Positions 9,097 through 20,046 of a stretch of DNA of 64,000 nt are shown piece by piece. Position 1 is the stretch's first letter. Every line of letters starts with the position of its first letter. The stretch lies in contig NZ_CP134499.1 of assembly GCF_031764535.1 (NCBI RefSeq), positions 3,224,001 through 3,288,000 on the forward strand, read 5' to 3'. Origin of the DNA: Pseudomonas sp. SG20056 (GTDB taxonomy: Bacteria > Pseudomonadota > Gammaproteobacteria > Pseudomonadales > Pseudomonadaceae). Position numbers and translations under genes: made by a program. The notes under the pieces were generated by a model. That model did not search any database, was not told the origin of the DNA, and saw only the letters and a list, made by a program, of their open reading frames with translations.

Positions 9097-9620
9097 CAAT
9101 CGTCCTGCTCCTGCAGATCACGGGCATAGCGCTGGGCGTTGTGCACGTAATGGGCGGCGCTGGCTTCGAGCATCTTCTTCTGCGGCTCGGTCAGTTCGCG
9201 TACCACCTTGCCGGGCGAGCCCATGACCAGCGAACCATCGGGAATTTCCTTGCCTTCACCGATCAGGCTGTTGGCGCCGATGATGCAGTACTTGCCGATT
9301 TTCGCGCCATTAAGGATCACCGCATTGATGCCGATCAGGCTGTAATCGCCCACCGTGCAACCATGCAGCATGGCGTTGTGGCCGATGGTCACGCCAGTGC
9401 CGATAGTCAGTGGAAAGCCCATGTCGGTGTGCATCACGGTACCGTCCTGCACGTTGCTGTTCTCACCGATATGAATCAGCTCGTTATCACCGCGCAGCAC
9501 TGCGTTGAACCACACGCTGGCACCCGGCTCCAGTTTGACCTTGCCGACAAGCGTGGCATTCGGGGCAACCCAGCTGTCGGCATGGGCCTCGACTTGGGAC
9601 GAACCCAGGCGGTATTTCAT
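9096..9620 (-). CDS. Gamma-class carbonic anhydrase family protein (YrdA/CaiE-like)
   Basis: Protein of 174 residues with a left-handed beta-helix built from hexapeptide repeats (for example '[25 protein letters not shown]', in part). Candidate metal-ligand histidines are present: '[10 protein letters not shown]', '[16 protein letters not shown]'. The family includes carbonic anhydrases and proteins of uncertain activity, so the enzyme activity is inferred. It starts an operon with the DUF1289 gene. Confidence 0.9.
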   Translation of the reverse strand: MKYRLGSSQVEAHADSWVAPNATLVGKVKLEPGASVWFNAVLRGDNELIHIGENSNVQDGTVMHTDMGFPLTIGTGVTIGHNAMLHGCTVGDYSLIGINAVILNGAKIGKYCIIGANSLIGEGKEIPDGSLVMGSPGKVVRELTEPQKKMLEASAAHYVHNAQRYARDLQEQDD

Positions 9621-9638
9621 GGATGCTTCCTCATAGGC

Positions 9639-10244
9639 TCAGGTGAGCTTGATAAAGTGCTCGGGCGGCTGATGCATATCGATATGCACATCATCGAACA
9701 CTAGATTGACCAACTCGACCAGCATGATCGCCGTCAGCCCCCAGATTTTATATTCGCCATACCGGTAACTCGGCACATACCAGCTGCGCCCGAGATAATC
9801 GATACGGTGAGTGGTTTCCCGCGGGTCGTCGCGAAAGAACGCGAGCGGCACGGCAAATACGGCGGCAATCTCACCGTCGTTGGGCTTGTACTCGACAAAG
9901 TCCGGCACTAGACCGACATAAGGGGTGACCTGAATACCGTGGCGCGATACCAAAGTACTAAGCGGCCCTATAACCTCGACCAACCCAGGCGGCAAGCCGA
10001 TTTCCTCTTCTGCCTCGCGCAAGGCGGTCTCGATCAAATCGGCATCTTCCGGATCACGCCGACCACCGGGAAACGCCACTTCACCACCATGGGTAGACAA
10101 ACCGCTGGCGCGCAAGGTCAGCACCACTTCCGGCTCGTCGCTGCGGGTGATGGGCACCAGCACTGCGGCCTCAGGGTAACGCTTGTCAGTCTGCAGAATG
10201 TGCGGGCTATAGCCACGCATGCGATGGAGCAACTCGTCCAGCAT
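9639..10244 (-). CDS. Nudix hydrolase, CoA pyrophosphatase type
   Basis: Protein of 201 residues when started at 'MLDELLHRMRGYSPH' (ATG at 10244); a longer frame to 10325 has no homologous look. The extended motif 'STHGGEVAFPGGRRDPEDAD', then 'ETALREAEEEIGLP', combines the UPF0035 CoA-pyrophosphatase signature with the Nudix box (catalytic REAEEEIG). It probably hydrolyses CoA or related diphosphates. It lies 18 bases upstream of the carbonic anhydrase gene, probably in the same transcript. Confidence 0.92.
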   Translation of the reverse strand: MLDELLHRMRGYSPHILQTDKRYPEAAVLVPITRSDEPEVVLTLRASGLSTHGGEVAFPGGRRDPEDADLIETALREAEEEIGLPPGLVEVIGPLSTLVSRHGIQVTPYVGLVPDFVEYKPNDGEIAAVFAVPLAFFRDDPRETTHRIDYLGRSWYVPSYRYGEYKIWGLTAIMLVELVNLVFDDVHIDMHQPPEHFIKLT

Positions 10245-10417
10245 GGGGATTCTCAGTCTTTTATTCTGCGTTCGATCATGGCACGAAAGCAGCGCACGGC
10301 CCAAGCCCTGCGCCAGCAACGGCAATCATTCAGGCGCTGGATAATTTGCCCTGCCAGGTTGCTTGCCGAGCAGCCGAAATGCGCGCCAAGATAGCCGATA
10401 GGTAGCGAGGGTCTGGC

Positions 10418-10975
10418 ATGAAGTTCTGTAGCAACTGTGGCGGCGCGGTCAGCCATATCATCCCGCAGGGCGACAACCGCCTGCGCCACGTCTGCGCGCA
10501 GTGCCAGACCGTGCATTATCAAAATCCGCGAATCATCGCCGGCTGTCTGCCGGTATGGGGCGAACAGGTGCTGCTGTGCCGCCGCGCCATCGAGCCACGC
10601 CGTGGCTACTGGACCCTGCCAGCAGGCTTTATGGAGAACGGCGAAACCTTGGAACAGGCTGCCGCCCGCGAAACCCATGAGGAGGCCTGCGCACGGGTGC
10701 GCAGCCTGAATCTCTACACCCTGTTCGACCTGCCGCACATCAATCAGGTGTATATGCTGTTTCGCGCCGAGCTGGTCGACCTGGACTTTGCCCCTGGCGA
10801 AGAAAGCCTTGAGGTTCAGCTATTTCACGAACAGGACATCCCCTGGTCAGAGCTGGCTTTCCCGACCATCGGGCGTACCTTAGAATGCTACTTCGCAGAC
10901 CGCCGCGAGCAGCACTACCCGGTCCGCAACGAGCCGCTTGAAGCCTTGCGCGCACATTACAAGAAAGCCTTTTGA
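10418..10975 (+). CDS. Nudix hydrolase with N-terminal zinc ribbon
   Basis: Protein of 185 residues. Residues 1-34 hold a zinc ribbon: 'MKFCSNCGG' and, further on, 'HVCAQCQTVHY'. A Nudix domain follows with 'GYWTLPAGFMENGETLEQAA' and 'ARETHEEACARV' (the Nudix box Glu residues are present). The layout resembles NudC-like or Zn-ribbon Nudix proteins of about 180 residues found in pseudomonads. Substrate is unknown. It is divergent from the CoA-pyrophosphatase-type gene. Confidence 0.9.
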   Translation: MKFCSNCGGAVSHIIPQGDNRLRHVCAQCQTVHYQNPRIIAGCLPVWGEQVLLCRRAIEPRRGYWTLPAGFMENGETLEQAAARETHEEACARVRSLNLYTLFDLPHINQVYMLFRAELVDLDFAPGEESLEVQLFHEQDIPWSELAFPTIGRTLECYFADRREQHYPVRNEPLEALRAHYKKAF

Positions 10976-10990
10976 TTCACGGGAAATACG

Positions 10991-11494
10991 ATGCGCTGGT
11001 TGTTCGCCCTACTCTGCCTGACCGTTACCCTGGCTGCCCCCGCCAGCACCACACCGACCCTTAATGGCAAAACCATCGACAAGGTGCTGGTGATCAAATC
11101 TGAACGCAAATTGCACCTGATCAGCCGTGGCGACACCCTCAAGTCCTATCGCATCTCTCTGGGCAAAAAGCCTAAAGGGGCCAAACAACGCGAGGGCGAC
11201 CTGCGCACCCCGGAAGGTTTCTATTGGATCGACTGGCGCAAGACCAGCGACAAGTACAACCTGTCCATGCACATCTCTTATCCCAACGCCCGCGACCAGG
11301 CGCAGGCGCGCAAGAGTGGTGTATCGGCAGGCGGCATGATCATGATTCACGGCACGCCGCTGGATGAGGAATACCCGGAGTGGATGTTCCACACCCTGGA
11401 CTGGACCGAAGGCTGCATCGCCATGCGCAACATTGATATGCGCGAGGTCTGGGCAGTGGTCAAGGACGGCACCCTGATCGAAATCAGACCCTGA
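10991..11494 (+). CDS. L,D-transpeptidase (YkuD family), periplasmic
   Basis: Protein of 167 residues with an N-terminal signal peptide (about 1-18, 'MRWLFALLCLTVTLAAPA'). The YkuD catalytic motif is present: 'MIHGTPL' with the conserved His, then 'DWTEGCIAMRNIDMREVW' with the catalytic Cys in the 'GCIAM' block. Such enzymes make 3-3 cross-links in peptidoglycan or attach proteins to it. It starts 15 bases after the upstream Nudix gene and is followed by a strong terminator. Confidence 0.92.
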   Translation: MRWLFALLCLTVTLAAPASTTPTLNGKTIDKVLVIKSERKLHLISRGDTLKSYRISLGKKPKGAKQREGDLRTPEGFYWIDWRKTSDKYNLSMHISYPNARDQAQARKSGVSAGGMIMIHGTPLDEEYPEWMFHTLDWTEGCIAMRNIDMREVWAVVKDGTLIEIRP

Positions 11495-11505
11495 ACAGCA
11501 GACAT

Positions 11506-11534
11506 AAAAAAGGCGCCTTCATGGCGCCTTTTTT
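11506..11534. terminator. Bidirectional rho-independent terminator
   Basis: An AGGCGCC/GGCGCCT stem is flanked by A and T runs. It lies between the converging L,D-transpeptidase gene and the NIF3-like gene. Confidence 0.9.
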
Positions 11535-11539
11535 ATGAA

Positions 11540-11857
11540 TTAGAACTGAATATCTGACAGCCGCCACACCTCAAAAGCCGGCGCTTCATAGGGATGCTGC
11601 TTCTTCATGGCCTTGACCGCGTCATGAATCAGCTCGTCAGCCACCACCATCTCGACTTTCCACTCCGCCACTTGCTCGACCTGCCCAGGCTGGCCAATAA
11701 ATGGCTGACTGCCTTCCAGAGCGCGGAACTGCCCCTGTCCCAGGGTTTGCCAACAACACTGATCATACTGACCAATACGTCCGCCACCGGCATTGAATAC
11801 CGCGCTCTTCACGGCATCCAGATGAGTTTCAGGCACATAAAAACACAGCTTGTACAT
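11540..11857 (-). CDS. YqfO/NIF3-like cysteinyl-tRNA synthetase-associated family small protein
   Basis: Protein of 105 residues from 'MYKLCFYVPETHLDAVKSAVF'. An in-frame extension to 11920 exists, but the motif start fits the family. The pattern 'GGGRIGQYDQCCWQTLGQGQF', in part, and 'HPYEAPAFEVW' near the C-terminus belong to the central domain that is inserted in NIF3/YqfO proteins and also occurs alone. Function is unknown. The 157 bases between this gene and the CDGSH gene show nothing recognisable. Confidence 0.85.
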   Translation of the reverse strand: MYKLCFYVPETHLDAVKSAVFNAGGGRIGQYDQCCWQTLGQGQFRALEGSQPFIGQPGQVEQVAEWKVEMVVADELIHDAVKAMKKQHPYEAPAFEVWRLSDIQF

Positions 11858-12014
11858 CGAAGTCTCCGCCGGCAAGACTGATAAAAACAGTTCGGTAATG
11901 ATGCCACACAATAATGGCATTTTGCCTTACCGGGTATTCGCGCAGCCCATCACACTTGCACCCTATGACCGAATAATCTGCTGTGTGTTCAACGTATTAG
12001 CTCAATCAGCCAAG

Positions 12015-12284
12015 TTATAAACCGCACCAGAAGCGCCGCCAACGGGCCACGAAACCGCTTACCGGCAGGTTATGGCTGCCATCACAGTAAGGTAGACGTT
12101 GCGAGCGCGCGCAACGGCAGAGCAGCAGAAATTGCTCTCGCTCAGGCTGCAGTTCAAGCGCATCAGGGCAGGCAGAAACACAATCAGGAAGCTGGGACGA
12201 ACGCCCGCAGCGGCACAGCAGCAAGGTATCGCCAGGTTTGACCTGGCGCACCTCAGGCAGAATCGGCGCAGGCTTACTCGACAT
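12015..12284 (-). CDS. Small protein with tandem CDGSH-type motifs
   Basis: Protein of about 89-91 residues; starts at 12290 and 12284 are both possible. The C-terminal half has a complete CDGSH iron-sulfur motif, 'CRCARSQRLPYCDGSH', where three Cys and one His hold a [2Fe-2S] cluster. The N-terminal half has a parallel motif, 'CRCGRSSQLPDCVSAC', which keeps the three Cys but lacks the His (a Cys lies near its place). Its stop is just downstream of the purL stop, on the same strand, 13 to 19 bases apart. Its partner process is unknown. Confidence 0.8.
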   Translation of the reverse strand: MSSKPAPILPEVRQVKPGDTLLLCRCGRSSQLPDCVSACPDALELQPEREQFLLLCRCARSQRLPYCDGSHNLPVSGFVARWRRFWCGL

Positions 12285-12302
12285 AAGCATGCGCCAATCG
12301 GA

Positions 12303-15300
12303 TCAATCCACCCACACGCGGGCGTTGCGGAACATGCGCATCCAGCCGGCATCTTCCTGCCAATCATCCGGCTTCCAGGAGTTCTGCACAGCACGGAATA
12401 CCCGCTCCGGGTGCGGCATCATGATGGTCACGCGGCCGTCGCGGCTGGTCAGACCGGTGATCCCACGCGGCGAACCGTTGGGGTTGGCCGGATAGGTTTC
12501 GGTGACCTTGCCGTGGTTGTCGATAAAGCGCATGGCCACGCAGCCGGACAGATCGGCTTCGAGCAGAGCTTCCTCGTTCTCGAACTCGGCATGACCTTCA
12601 CCGTGGGCGATGGCGATTGGCATACGCGAACCAGCCATCCCTTGCAGGAAAATCGACGCCGACTCCTGCACTTGCACCATGGCTACGCGCGCCTCGAACT
12701 GCTCGGAGCGGTTGCGCACGAAGTGTGGCCAGAACTCGGTGCCAGGGATCAGCTCGTGCAGGTTGCTCATCATCTGGCAGCCGTTGCACACGCCAAGGGC
12801 GAAGCTGTCCTTGCGCTCGAAGAACGCCTGGAAACCATCACGGGCGCGGCTATTGAACAGGATCGACTTGGCCCAGCCTTCGCCAGCACCCAGTACGTCG
12901 CCGTAGGAGAAACCGCCGCAGGCGACCAGACCCTTGAATTCGTCCAGGCTGACGCGACCGCTGAGGATGTCGCTCATATGTACGTCGATTGCGTTGAAAC
13001 CCGCGCGATCGAAGGCCGCAGCCATTTCCACCTGGCCGTTGACGCCCTGCTCACGCAGTACGGCGATCTGCGGGCGCACACCCTTACGGATATACGGCGC
13101 GCTGATGTCCTGATTGACGTCGAAGCTGAGCTTGGCCGACAACCCTGGATTTTCCTCGTCGAGGATGGTGTCGAACTCCTGCTCAGCGCACTGCACGTTG
13201 TCGCGCAGACGCTGAATCTGGTAGCTGGTTTGCGCCCACTGACGCTGCAGCAGGCGGCGCTGGCCGCCGAATACCGGCTGACCGTTGAAGCTGATCGCCA
13301 CGTCGTCGCTGTTGACCGGCTGACCAATCACCGCCACGCAGTCGCCCAGACCGGCGGCGCTGAACTGTGCCAGCACTTCCGGGGTGGCGTCCTGATGCAC
13401 CTGAATCACTGCACCCAGCTCTTCGTTGAACAGCACGGCGGCCAGCTCAGCGCTGTTATCGGCCAAGGCATCGAGGAACAGATTCAAGCCGCAGTGGCCA
13501 GCGAAAGCCATTTCCAGCGCAGTCACCATCAGGCCGCCGTCGGAACGGTCGTGGTAAGCGAGGATATGACCGTCAGCATTCAGACCCTGGATAACCGCGA
13601 AGAAGGCCTTGAGGTCTTCAGCGTCATCCACATCAGGCGCCTGGGTACCGAGCTTGCCGTAAACCTGAGTAAGGATCGAGGCACCCATACGGTTCTGGCC
13701 GCGGCCCAGATCGATCAGGATCAGGTCGGTTTCGCCCTTGTCCATGCGCAGTTGCGGGGTCAGGGTCTTGCGAATATCACTGACCGGAGCAAAGCCGGTT
13801 ACCACCAGCGACAGCGGCGAGGTCACGCTCTTATCCGTGCCCTCGTCGCGCCATTGGGTTTTCATCGACATCGAGTCCTTGCCCACCGGGATGGTGATAC
13901 CCAGTTCCGGGCACAGCTGCATGCCGACCGCTTTCACGGTGTCATACAGACGCGCGTCTTCGCCCGGGTGACCGGCAGCGGCCATCCAGTTGGCGGACAG
14001 TTTGATGTCGGAGAGCTTTTCGATGCGCGATGCGGCCAGGTTGGTCAGGGTCTCGCCAATCGCCATACGCCCGGACGCCGCAGCATCCAGCAGCGCCAGC
14101 GGGGTGCGCTCGCCCATGGCCATGGCTTCACCGGTGTAAACGTCGAAGCTGGTGGCGGTTACCGCGCAGTCAGCCACCGGCACCTGCCACGGGCCAACCA
14201 TCTGGTCGCGGGCAACCAGACCGGTAATGGTGCGGTCACCGATGGTGATCAGGAAGCTCTTGCTGGCCACGGCCGGGTGATGCAGCACGCGGGTAACAGC
14301 TTCGTCGATGGCCAGGGTGCTGGCATCGAAATCATCGCCCAGCTCAGCTTCGCGTGCAGCCGAACGGTGCATGCGCGGCGGTTTGCCGAGCAGCACTTCC
14401 AGAGGCATGTCCACCGGGGTGTTGGCGAAATGGCTGTCAGTCACGGTCAAGTGGGCTTCTTCAGTGGCCTCACCAACCACGGCAAACGGGCAACGCTCGC
14501 GTTCACAGATCGCCTTGAACCGCTCGAAGTCGACGGCGCTGACGGCCAGTACGTAGCGCTCCTGGGACTCGTTGCTCCAGATCTCATGCGGGGCCATGCC
14601 CGGTTCGTCATTCGGCACGTTGCGCAGCTCGAAACGGCCGCCACGGCCACCGTCATTAACCAGCTCGGGGAAAGCGTTGGAAATACCACCCGCGCCAACG
14701 TCATGGATAAAGGCAATTGGGTTGTTGTCACCCAGCTGCCAGCAACGGTCGATAACCTCCTGGCAACGGCGCTCCATTTCCGGGTTCTCGCGCTGTACCG
14801 AGGCAAAATCCAGGTCAGCCGAGCTGGCACCGGTGGCGACCGACGAAGCGGCGCCGCCGCCAAGGCCGATCAGCATGGCTGGGCCGCCGAGCACGATCAG
14901 CTTGGCGCCCACGGTGATCTCGCCCTTCTGCACGTGATCTGCACGGATGTTGCCCATACCGCCAGCGAGCATGATCGGCTTGTGGTAACCACGCACTTCT
15001 TCACCGCGCGGGGTCTGGATCGCCTGCTCGAAGGTGCGGAAGTAGCCAGTGAGGGCAGGACGACCGAACTCGTTGTTGAACGCCGCGCCGCCCAGTGGGC
15101 CTTCAATCATGATGTCCAAGGCGGTAACGATGCGCTCAGGCTTGCCGTAAGGCACTTCCCAAGGCTGCTCGAAACCGGGGATGTTCAGGTTGGAGACGGT
15201 GAAACCGGTCAGGCCAGCCTTCGGCTTGGCACCACGGCCGGTGGCACCTTCGTCGCGAATCTCGCCACCAGAACCGGTGGACGCACCGGAAAACGGCGAG

Positions 15301-16199
15301 ATGGCCGTCGGGTGGTTGTGGGTTTCCACCTTCATCAGGATATGCACGGGCTCCTGGGTCGCGCCGTACTGACGGGTCTCAGGGTCCGGGAAGAAACGCC
15401 CAGCGACGCTACCAACGATCACCGAGGCGTTGTCTTTATAAGCGGACAGCACGCCTTCGTTATGCATCTGGTAGGTGTTCTTGATCATGCCGAACAGGGA
15501 TTTCTCTTGGCTCTCACCATCGATATCCCAGCTGGCATTGAAGATCTTGTGGCGGCAATGCTCGGAGTTGGCCTGGGCGAACATCATCAGTTCAATGTCA
15601 TGAGGGTTGCGCCCCAGACCGTTGAAGCTGGTCACCAGGTAATCGATTTCGTCTTCGGCCAGGGCCAAGCCCAGCTCAACGTTGGCCTTCTCCAGCGCAG
15701 CGCGCCCACCACCGAGGATGTCCACGGCAGTCAGCGGCTTGGGCTGCGCATGGCTGAACAGCGCAGCGGCGCCTTCGAGGTTATCCAGCACCAGCTGGGT
15801 CATGCGGTCATGCAGCACGTCGGCAACCTGCTGCGCCTCGGTAGCATTCAACTCGCCGCTGACGTAGTACGCCAGGCCGCGCTCGATGCGCTGAATCTTC
15901 GCCAGGCCGCAGTTGCGAGCGATGTCGCTGGCCTTGCTCGACCAGGGCGAGATGGTGCCAAAGCGCGGAATGGTCAGGAACAGGCGGCCGCTTGGCTCCT
16001 GCACCGGCACACTCGGGCCGTATTTCAGCAAACGGGCCAATACCTGCTCTTCGTCGGCACTCAAAACGCCAGTAACCTCGGCGAAATGCGCGAACTCGGC
16101 ATACAGGCCGGTGACCGCAGGAACCTTGCTGGTCAGTTGCTCAAGCAGTTTGCCGTGACGGAAAGCAGAAAGGGCGGGAGCGCCGCGCAGGATCAACAT
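12303..16199 (-). CDS. purL: Phosphoribosylformylglycinamidine synthase PurL (large, single-chain type)
   Basis: Protein of 1298 residues from '[22 protein letters not shown]', the usual length of the proteobacterial one-chain enzyme. It converts FGAR, glutamine and ATP to FGAM in purine synthesis. Domain order is PurS-like N-terminus, linker, two PurM-like halves forming the FGAM synthase core ('[15 protein letters not shown]', '[15 protein letters not shown]'-like region), and a C-terminal glutamine amidotransferase with 'GVCNGCQMM' (catalytic Cys) and 'AHGEGHAEF' plus 'MPHPERVFR' (catalytic His/Glu). The frame can be extended to 16463, but the extension is unrelated to the family. Confidence 0.98.
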   Translation of the reverse strand: MLILRGAPALSAFRHGKLLEQLTSKVPAVTGLYAEFAHFAEVTGVLSADEEQVLARLLKYGPSVPVQEPSGRLFLTIPRFGTISPWSSKASDIARNCGLAKIQRIERGLAYYVSGELNATEAQQVADVLHDRMTQLVLDNLEGAAALFSHAQPKPLTAVDILGGGRAALEKANVELGLALAEDEIDYLVTSFNGLGRNPHDIELMMFAQANSEHCRHKIFNASWDIDGESQEKSLFGMIKNTYQMHNEGVLSAYKDNASVIVGSVAGRFFPDPETRQYGATQEPVHILMKVETHNHPTAISPFSGASTGSGGEIRDEGATGRGAKPKAGLTGFTVSNLNIPGFEQPWEVPYGKPERIVTALDIMIEGPLGGAAFNNEFGRPALTGYFRTFEQAIQTPRGEEVRGYHKPIMLAGGMGNIRADHVQKGEITVGAKLIVLGGPAMLIGLGGGAASSVATGASSADLDFASVQRENPEMERRCQEVIDRCWQLGDNNPIAFIHDVGAGGISNAFPELVNDGGRGGRFELRNVPNDEPGMAPHEIWSNESQERYVLAVSAVDFERFKAICERERCPFAVVGEATEEAHLTVTDSHFANTPVDMPLEVLLGKPPRMHRSAAREAELGDDFDASTLAIDEAVTRVLHHPAVASKSFLITIGDRTITGLVARDQMVGPWQVPVADCAVTATSFDVYTGEAMAMGERTPLALLDAAASGRMAIGETLTNLAASRIEKLSDIKLSANWMAAAGHPGEDARLYDTVKAVGMQLCPELGITIPVGKDSMSMKTQWRDEGTDKSVTSPLSLVVTGFAPVSDIRKTLTPQLRMDKGETDLILIDLGRGQNRMGASILTQVYGKLGTQAPDVDDAEDLKAFFAVIQGLNADGHILAYHDRSDGGLMVTALEMAFAGHCGLNLFLDALADNSAELAAVLFNEELGAVIQVHQDATPEVLAQFSAAGLGDCVAVIGQPVNSDDVAISFNGQPVFGGQRRLLQRQWAQTSYQIQRLRDNVQCAEQEFDTILDEENPGLSAKLSFDVNQDISAPYIRKGVRPQIAVLREQGVNGQVEMAAAFDRAGFNAIDVHMSDILSGRVSLDEFKGLVACGGFSYGDVLGAGEGWAKSILFNSRARDGFQAFFERKDSFALGVCNGCQMMSNLHELIPGTEFWPHFVRNRSEQFEARVAMVQVQESASIFLQGMAGSRMPIAIAHGEGHAEFENEEALLEADLSGCVAMRFIDNHGKVTETYPANPNGSPRGITGLTSRDGRVTIMMPHPERVFRAVQNSWKPDDWQEDAGWMRMFRNARVWVD

Positions 16200-16252
16200 C
16201 GGGGACAGCCTCTGGGAAGGGGTGTACTTTGAGGCCGTGCATTCTAGCCTAA

Positions 16253-17824
<1,572 letters not shown>

Positions 17825-17825
17825 C

Positions 17826-18049
17826 AGAACCTGCTCAAAGGCTCGCGAGCTAGAGCTATGCAAGGCGCTACGTAGTAACAGCCTCCGGCTGGTCAAAGCG
17901 GCGAGGAAGCGGAGTGTACGAGCTGTACATGAGCATTACTCGTTTCACTCGCCCCTTCGGGGTCGCGCTGAAGCGCGTTAGCCGCAAGCGGCTTCCAGCC
18001 TGTTTTTAACGCAGCAGAGCCGACGCGCAGCAGACTTTGAGCAGGTTCT
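17826..18049. mobile_element. MITE-like element, 224 bp with 15-bp perfect terminal inverted repeats
   Basis: The left end AGAACCTGCTCAAAG (17826-17840) is the exact reverse complement of the right end at 18035-18049. No open reading frame of note lies between them. The interior has small palindromes (for example CCCCTTCGGGG and AGCCGCAAGCGGCT). It fills the whole gap between the convergent genes mltF and tadA, beginning one base after the mltF stop. Two bases of the tadA stop codon (18048-18049) belong to its right end. I see no clear target-site duplication. It is judged mobile because of its end structure and small size; copies elsewhere in the genome cannot be seen here. Confidence 0.65.
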
Positions 18050-18530
18050 AGCGTTGCTCACGCCGCGCTTTGAAGAACGCACTCAGCACCGCACCGCACT
18101 CCTCCGCCAGTAAACCGCCCTCAATCAACACTCGGTGATTGAGAAATTCCTGACTGAAGAACTGTCCGCGACTCAACGCTACCCCAGCTTTAGGCTCGGT
18201 TGCGCCATACACCACGCGCTGCACTCGCGCATGCACGATCAGCCCGGCGCACATGCTGCACGGTTCCAAGGTGACATACAGGGTGCTGCCCGGCAGACGG
18301 TAGTTATCCACGACCTGGGCGGCGGCGCGAATCGCCACCATCTCGGCGTGAGCGCTGGGGTCATGGGTGGAGATCGGGCAGTTAAAACCGCGCCCTACAA
18401 TCTGGCCATCCTGCACCAGCACTGCGCCAACCGGCACCTCACCCAAGGCAGCGCCTTCGGCGGCCAGCGCCAGCGCCTCGCGCATAAAGTGCTGATCCTG
18501 GCTGCGATCAATGATCAGGGGATGGCGCAC
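18048..18530 (-). CDS. tadA: tRNA-specific adenosine deaminase TadA
   Basis: Protein of 160 residues from a GTG start at 18530. A GAGG motif lies 10 bases upstream, and the frame reads 'RHPLIIDRSQDQHFMREAL' before the domain. It deaminates the wobble adenosine of tRNA-Arg(ACG) to inosine. The zinc and catalytic signature is 'HAEMVAIRAAA' (His and Glu) and 'TLEPCSMCAG' (two Cys). The start lies two bases after the restored stop codon of the frameshifted multicopper oxidase, so the two were co-transcribed. The last two bases of its TAG stop come from the MITE-like element. Confidence 0.95.
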   Translation of the reverse strand: MRHPLIIDRSQDQHFMREALALAAEGAALGEVPVGAVLVQDGQIVGRGFNCPISTHDPSAHAEMVAIRAAAQVVDNYRLPGSTLYVTLEPCSMCAGLIVHARVQRVVYGATEPKAGVALSRGQFFSQEFLNHRVLIEGGLLAEECGAVLSAFFKARREQR

Positions 18531-18532
18531 GC

Positions 18533-19902
18533 TTAAACGACCTCGATTGATGCCATCAGACCGGTTTCCATATGGTCGATCACATGGCAATGGAACATCC
18601 ACACCCGGGATTATCGGCGACCAGCGCGACGCGTGCGCGCTCATTCTTGCCCAACAGGTAGGTGTCGGTGAAATACGGAATGATCGACTTGCGATCCGAG
18701 GCCAGCACCTTGAAGGTCATGCCATGCAAGTGGATCGGGTGCTGATACTGGCTGAGGTTGCGCAGCTCGAAGATATAGCTCTTGCCCAGCTGCAGGCGAG
18801 CAATCGGCCGGTCGGCGCAGGTCTTGTCATTGATGTCCCAGGCCTGGCCATTGATCTGCCAGAAGCTGTGCGCCGCGCCCTGGGCCAGGCCGACCGACAC
18901 CGCACCGGCCCATTCGAAGTTGAATTTGACGGTTGCCGCATTAGCCAGATCAGGCTCGGCCACCGGGTTAGCCGGCAGCGCAGGCGGCCACTCACCCGCC
19001 CCCTCGGCATTGGGCTGCGAGCGCAGGGTTGCCAAGCGCAATGGTCCGTTACGCAGCGACAGCTCATTGCCGGCCGCAGGCACCTTCAACCCAAGTTCGA
19101 TACGCATACCTGGCCCCAGCCAGTACTCCTTGCCCAGCGGCCTTGGCTCGACCGGGTTACCGTCCAGTGCATAGATACGCGCATCCGCGCCGGGCAGGTT
19201 AAGGCGATAGGTCAGGGTGTTATCCAGATTGATCAGGCGCAGACGCACCACCTGTCCAGCAGGCAAATCCAGGGTTGGCGCATGCTTACCATTGACCGTA
19301 CTCAGCCGCCCCGGCGTACCGCCACGCGCGGCCTCGCGCGGTACGCTGAAATCGGTAAAAGCGCCCTGCTCGTCGATATGCCAGCTTTTCAGGTTCAGCG
19401 TGTGGTCGTGGCGAAAGCCTGTTGGCTCGCGCTCATCGACGATCAGCGCGCCGACCAACCCACGCCCCAGCTGCTCGCCACTGGCGACATGCGGGTGATA
19501 CCAGAAGCTGCCGGCGTCGGGGGTGATGAAGTTGTAGTCGAAGTATTCACCCGGCAGCACCGGCGCCTGCGACACATAAGGCACGCCGTCCATTTCCAGC
19601 GGCAGGCGGATGCCATGCCAGTGAATAGTGGTCGGCACGTCCAGCTTATTAATGAAGCGCACCCGCAAGCGCTCACCCTGACGGCACCGCAGTTCGACCC
19701 CAGGCGCTTGCCCACCATAGGCCCAGGCCGGCGTGATATGCCCAGACACCAGCTCGATATCCAGCGGCGCGGCGATCAGCTCATAGTCGTGGGTCGCCAC
19801 ATTTTCCGGACGGCCCAGCCAGTAGCGCACGCCGCCGACACCAAGGCCGACGACGCCAAGCCCAGCCAGGCCGGCCAGCATTTGTCTGCGGGAAAACAAC
19901 AT
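18533..19902 (-). pseudogene. Multicopper oxidase with Tat signal, interrupted by a -1 frameshift near the C-terminus
   Basis: The gene starts at 19902 (ATG, with CTGGAG just upstream) and encodes a Tat signal 'MLFSRRQMLAGLAGLG'. Copper motifs HWHG (94-97), WYHPHV (134-139) and HPIHLHG (from 388) are intact. After 'ALVADNPG' the frame runs to a TGA at 18580 after 'CGCSIAM' (440 residues). Adding one G to a GGG run (plus-strand CCC at 18604-18606) restores 'VWMFHCHVIDHMETGLM', the last type 1/type 3 copper motif, and a natural TAA at 18533 (456 residues). Without it the oxidase lacks essential copper ligands. Either this is a real inactivating mutation or a homopolymer sequencing error. Confidence 0.85.
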
Positions 19903-20046
19903 ATCCACTCCAGGTTGCCTGGCTATATGCCATGGCCATGCATTGGAGGAAGAACTCACCCCAATAGATGCAATAGTTTCTCATCTAACTAGCGCTCAAG
20001 ACGAGCCTGAAATCGAGGCTGATTGCCGCACCGTTGGCATAGGGGA

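Noticed and set aside
12099..16232. Very long open frame on the plus strand opposite purL
   Set aside because: It is the antisense shadow of a GC-rich gene. Its composition (many His, Gln, Arg, Ala) is typical of such frames and it has no domain, while purL on the minus strand is complete.
18511..19992. Long plus-strand frame opposite the multicopper oxidase
   Set aside because: Antisense shadow. The minus strand has the Tat signal and copper motifs.
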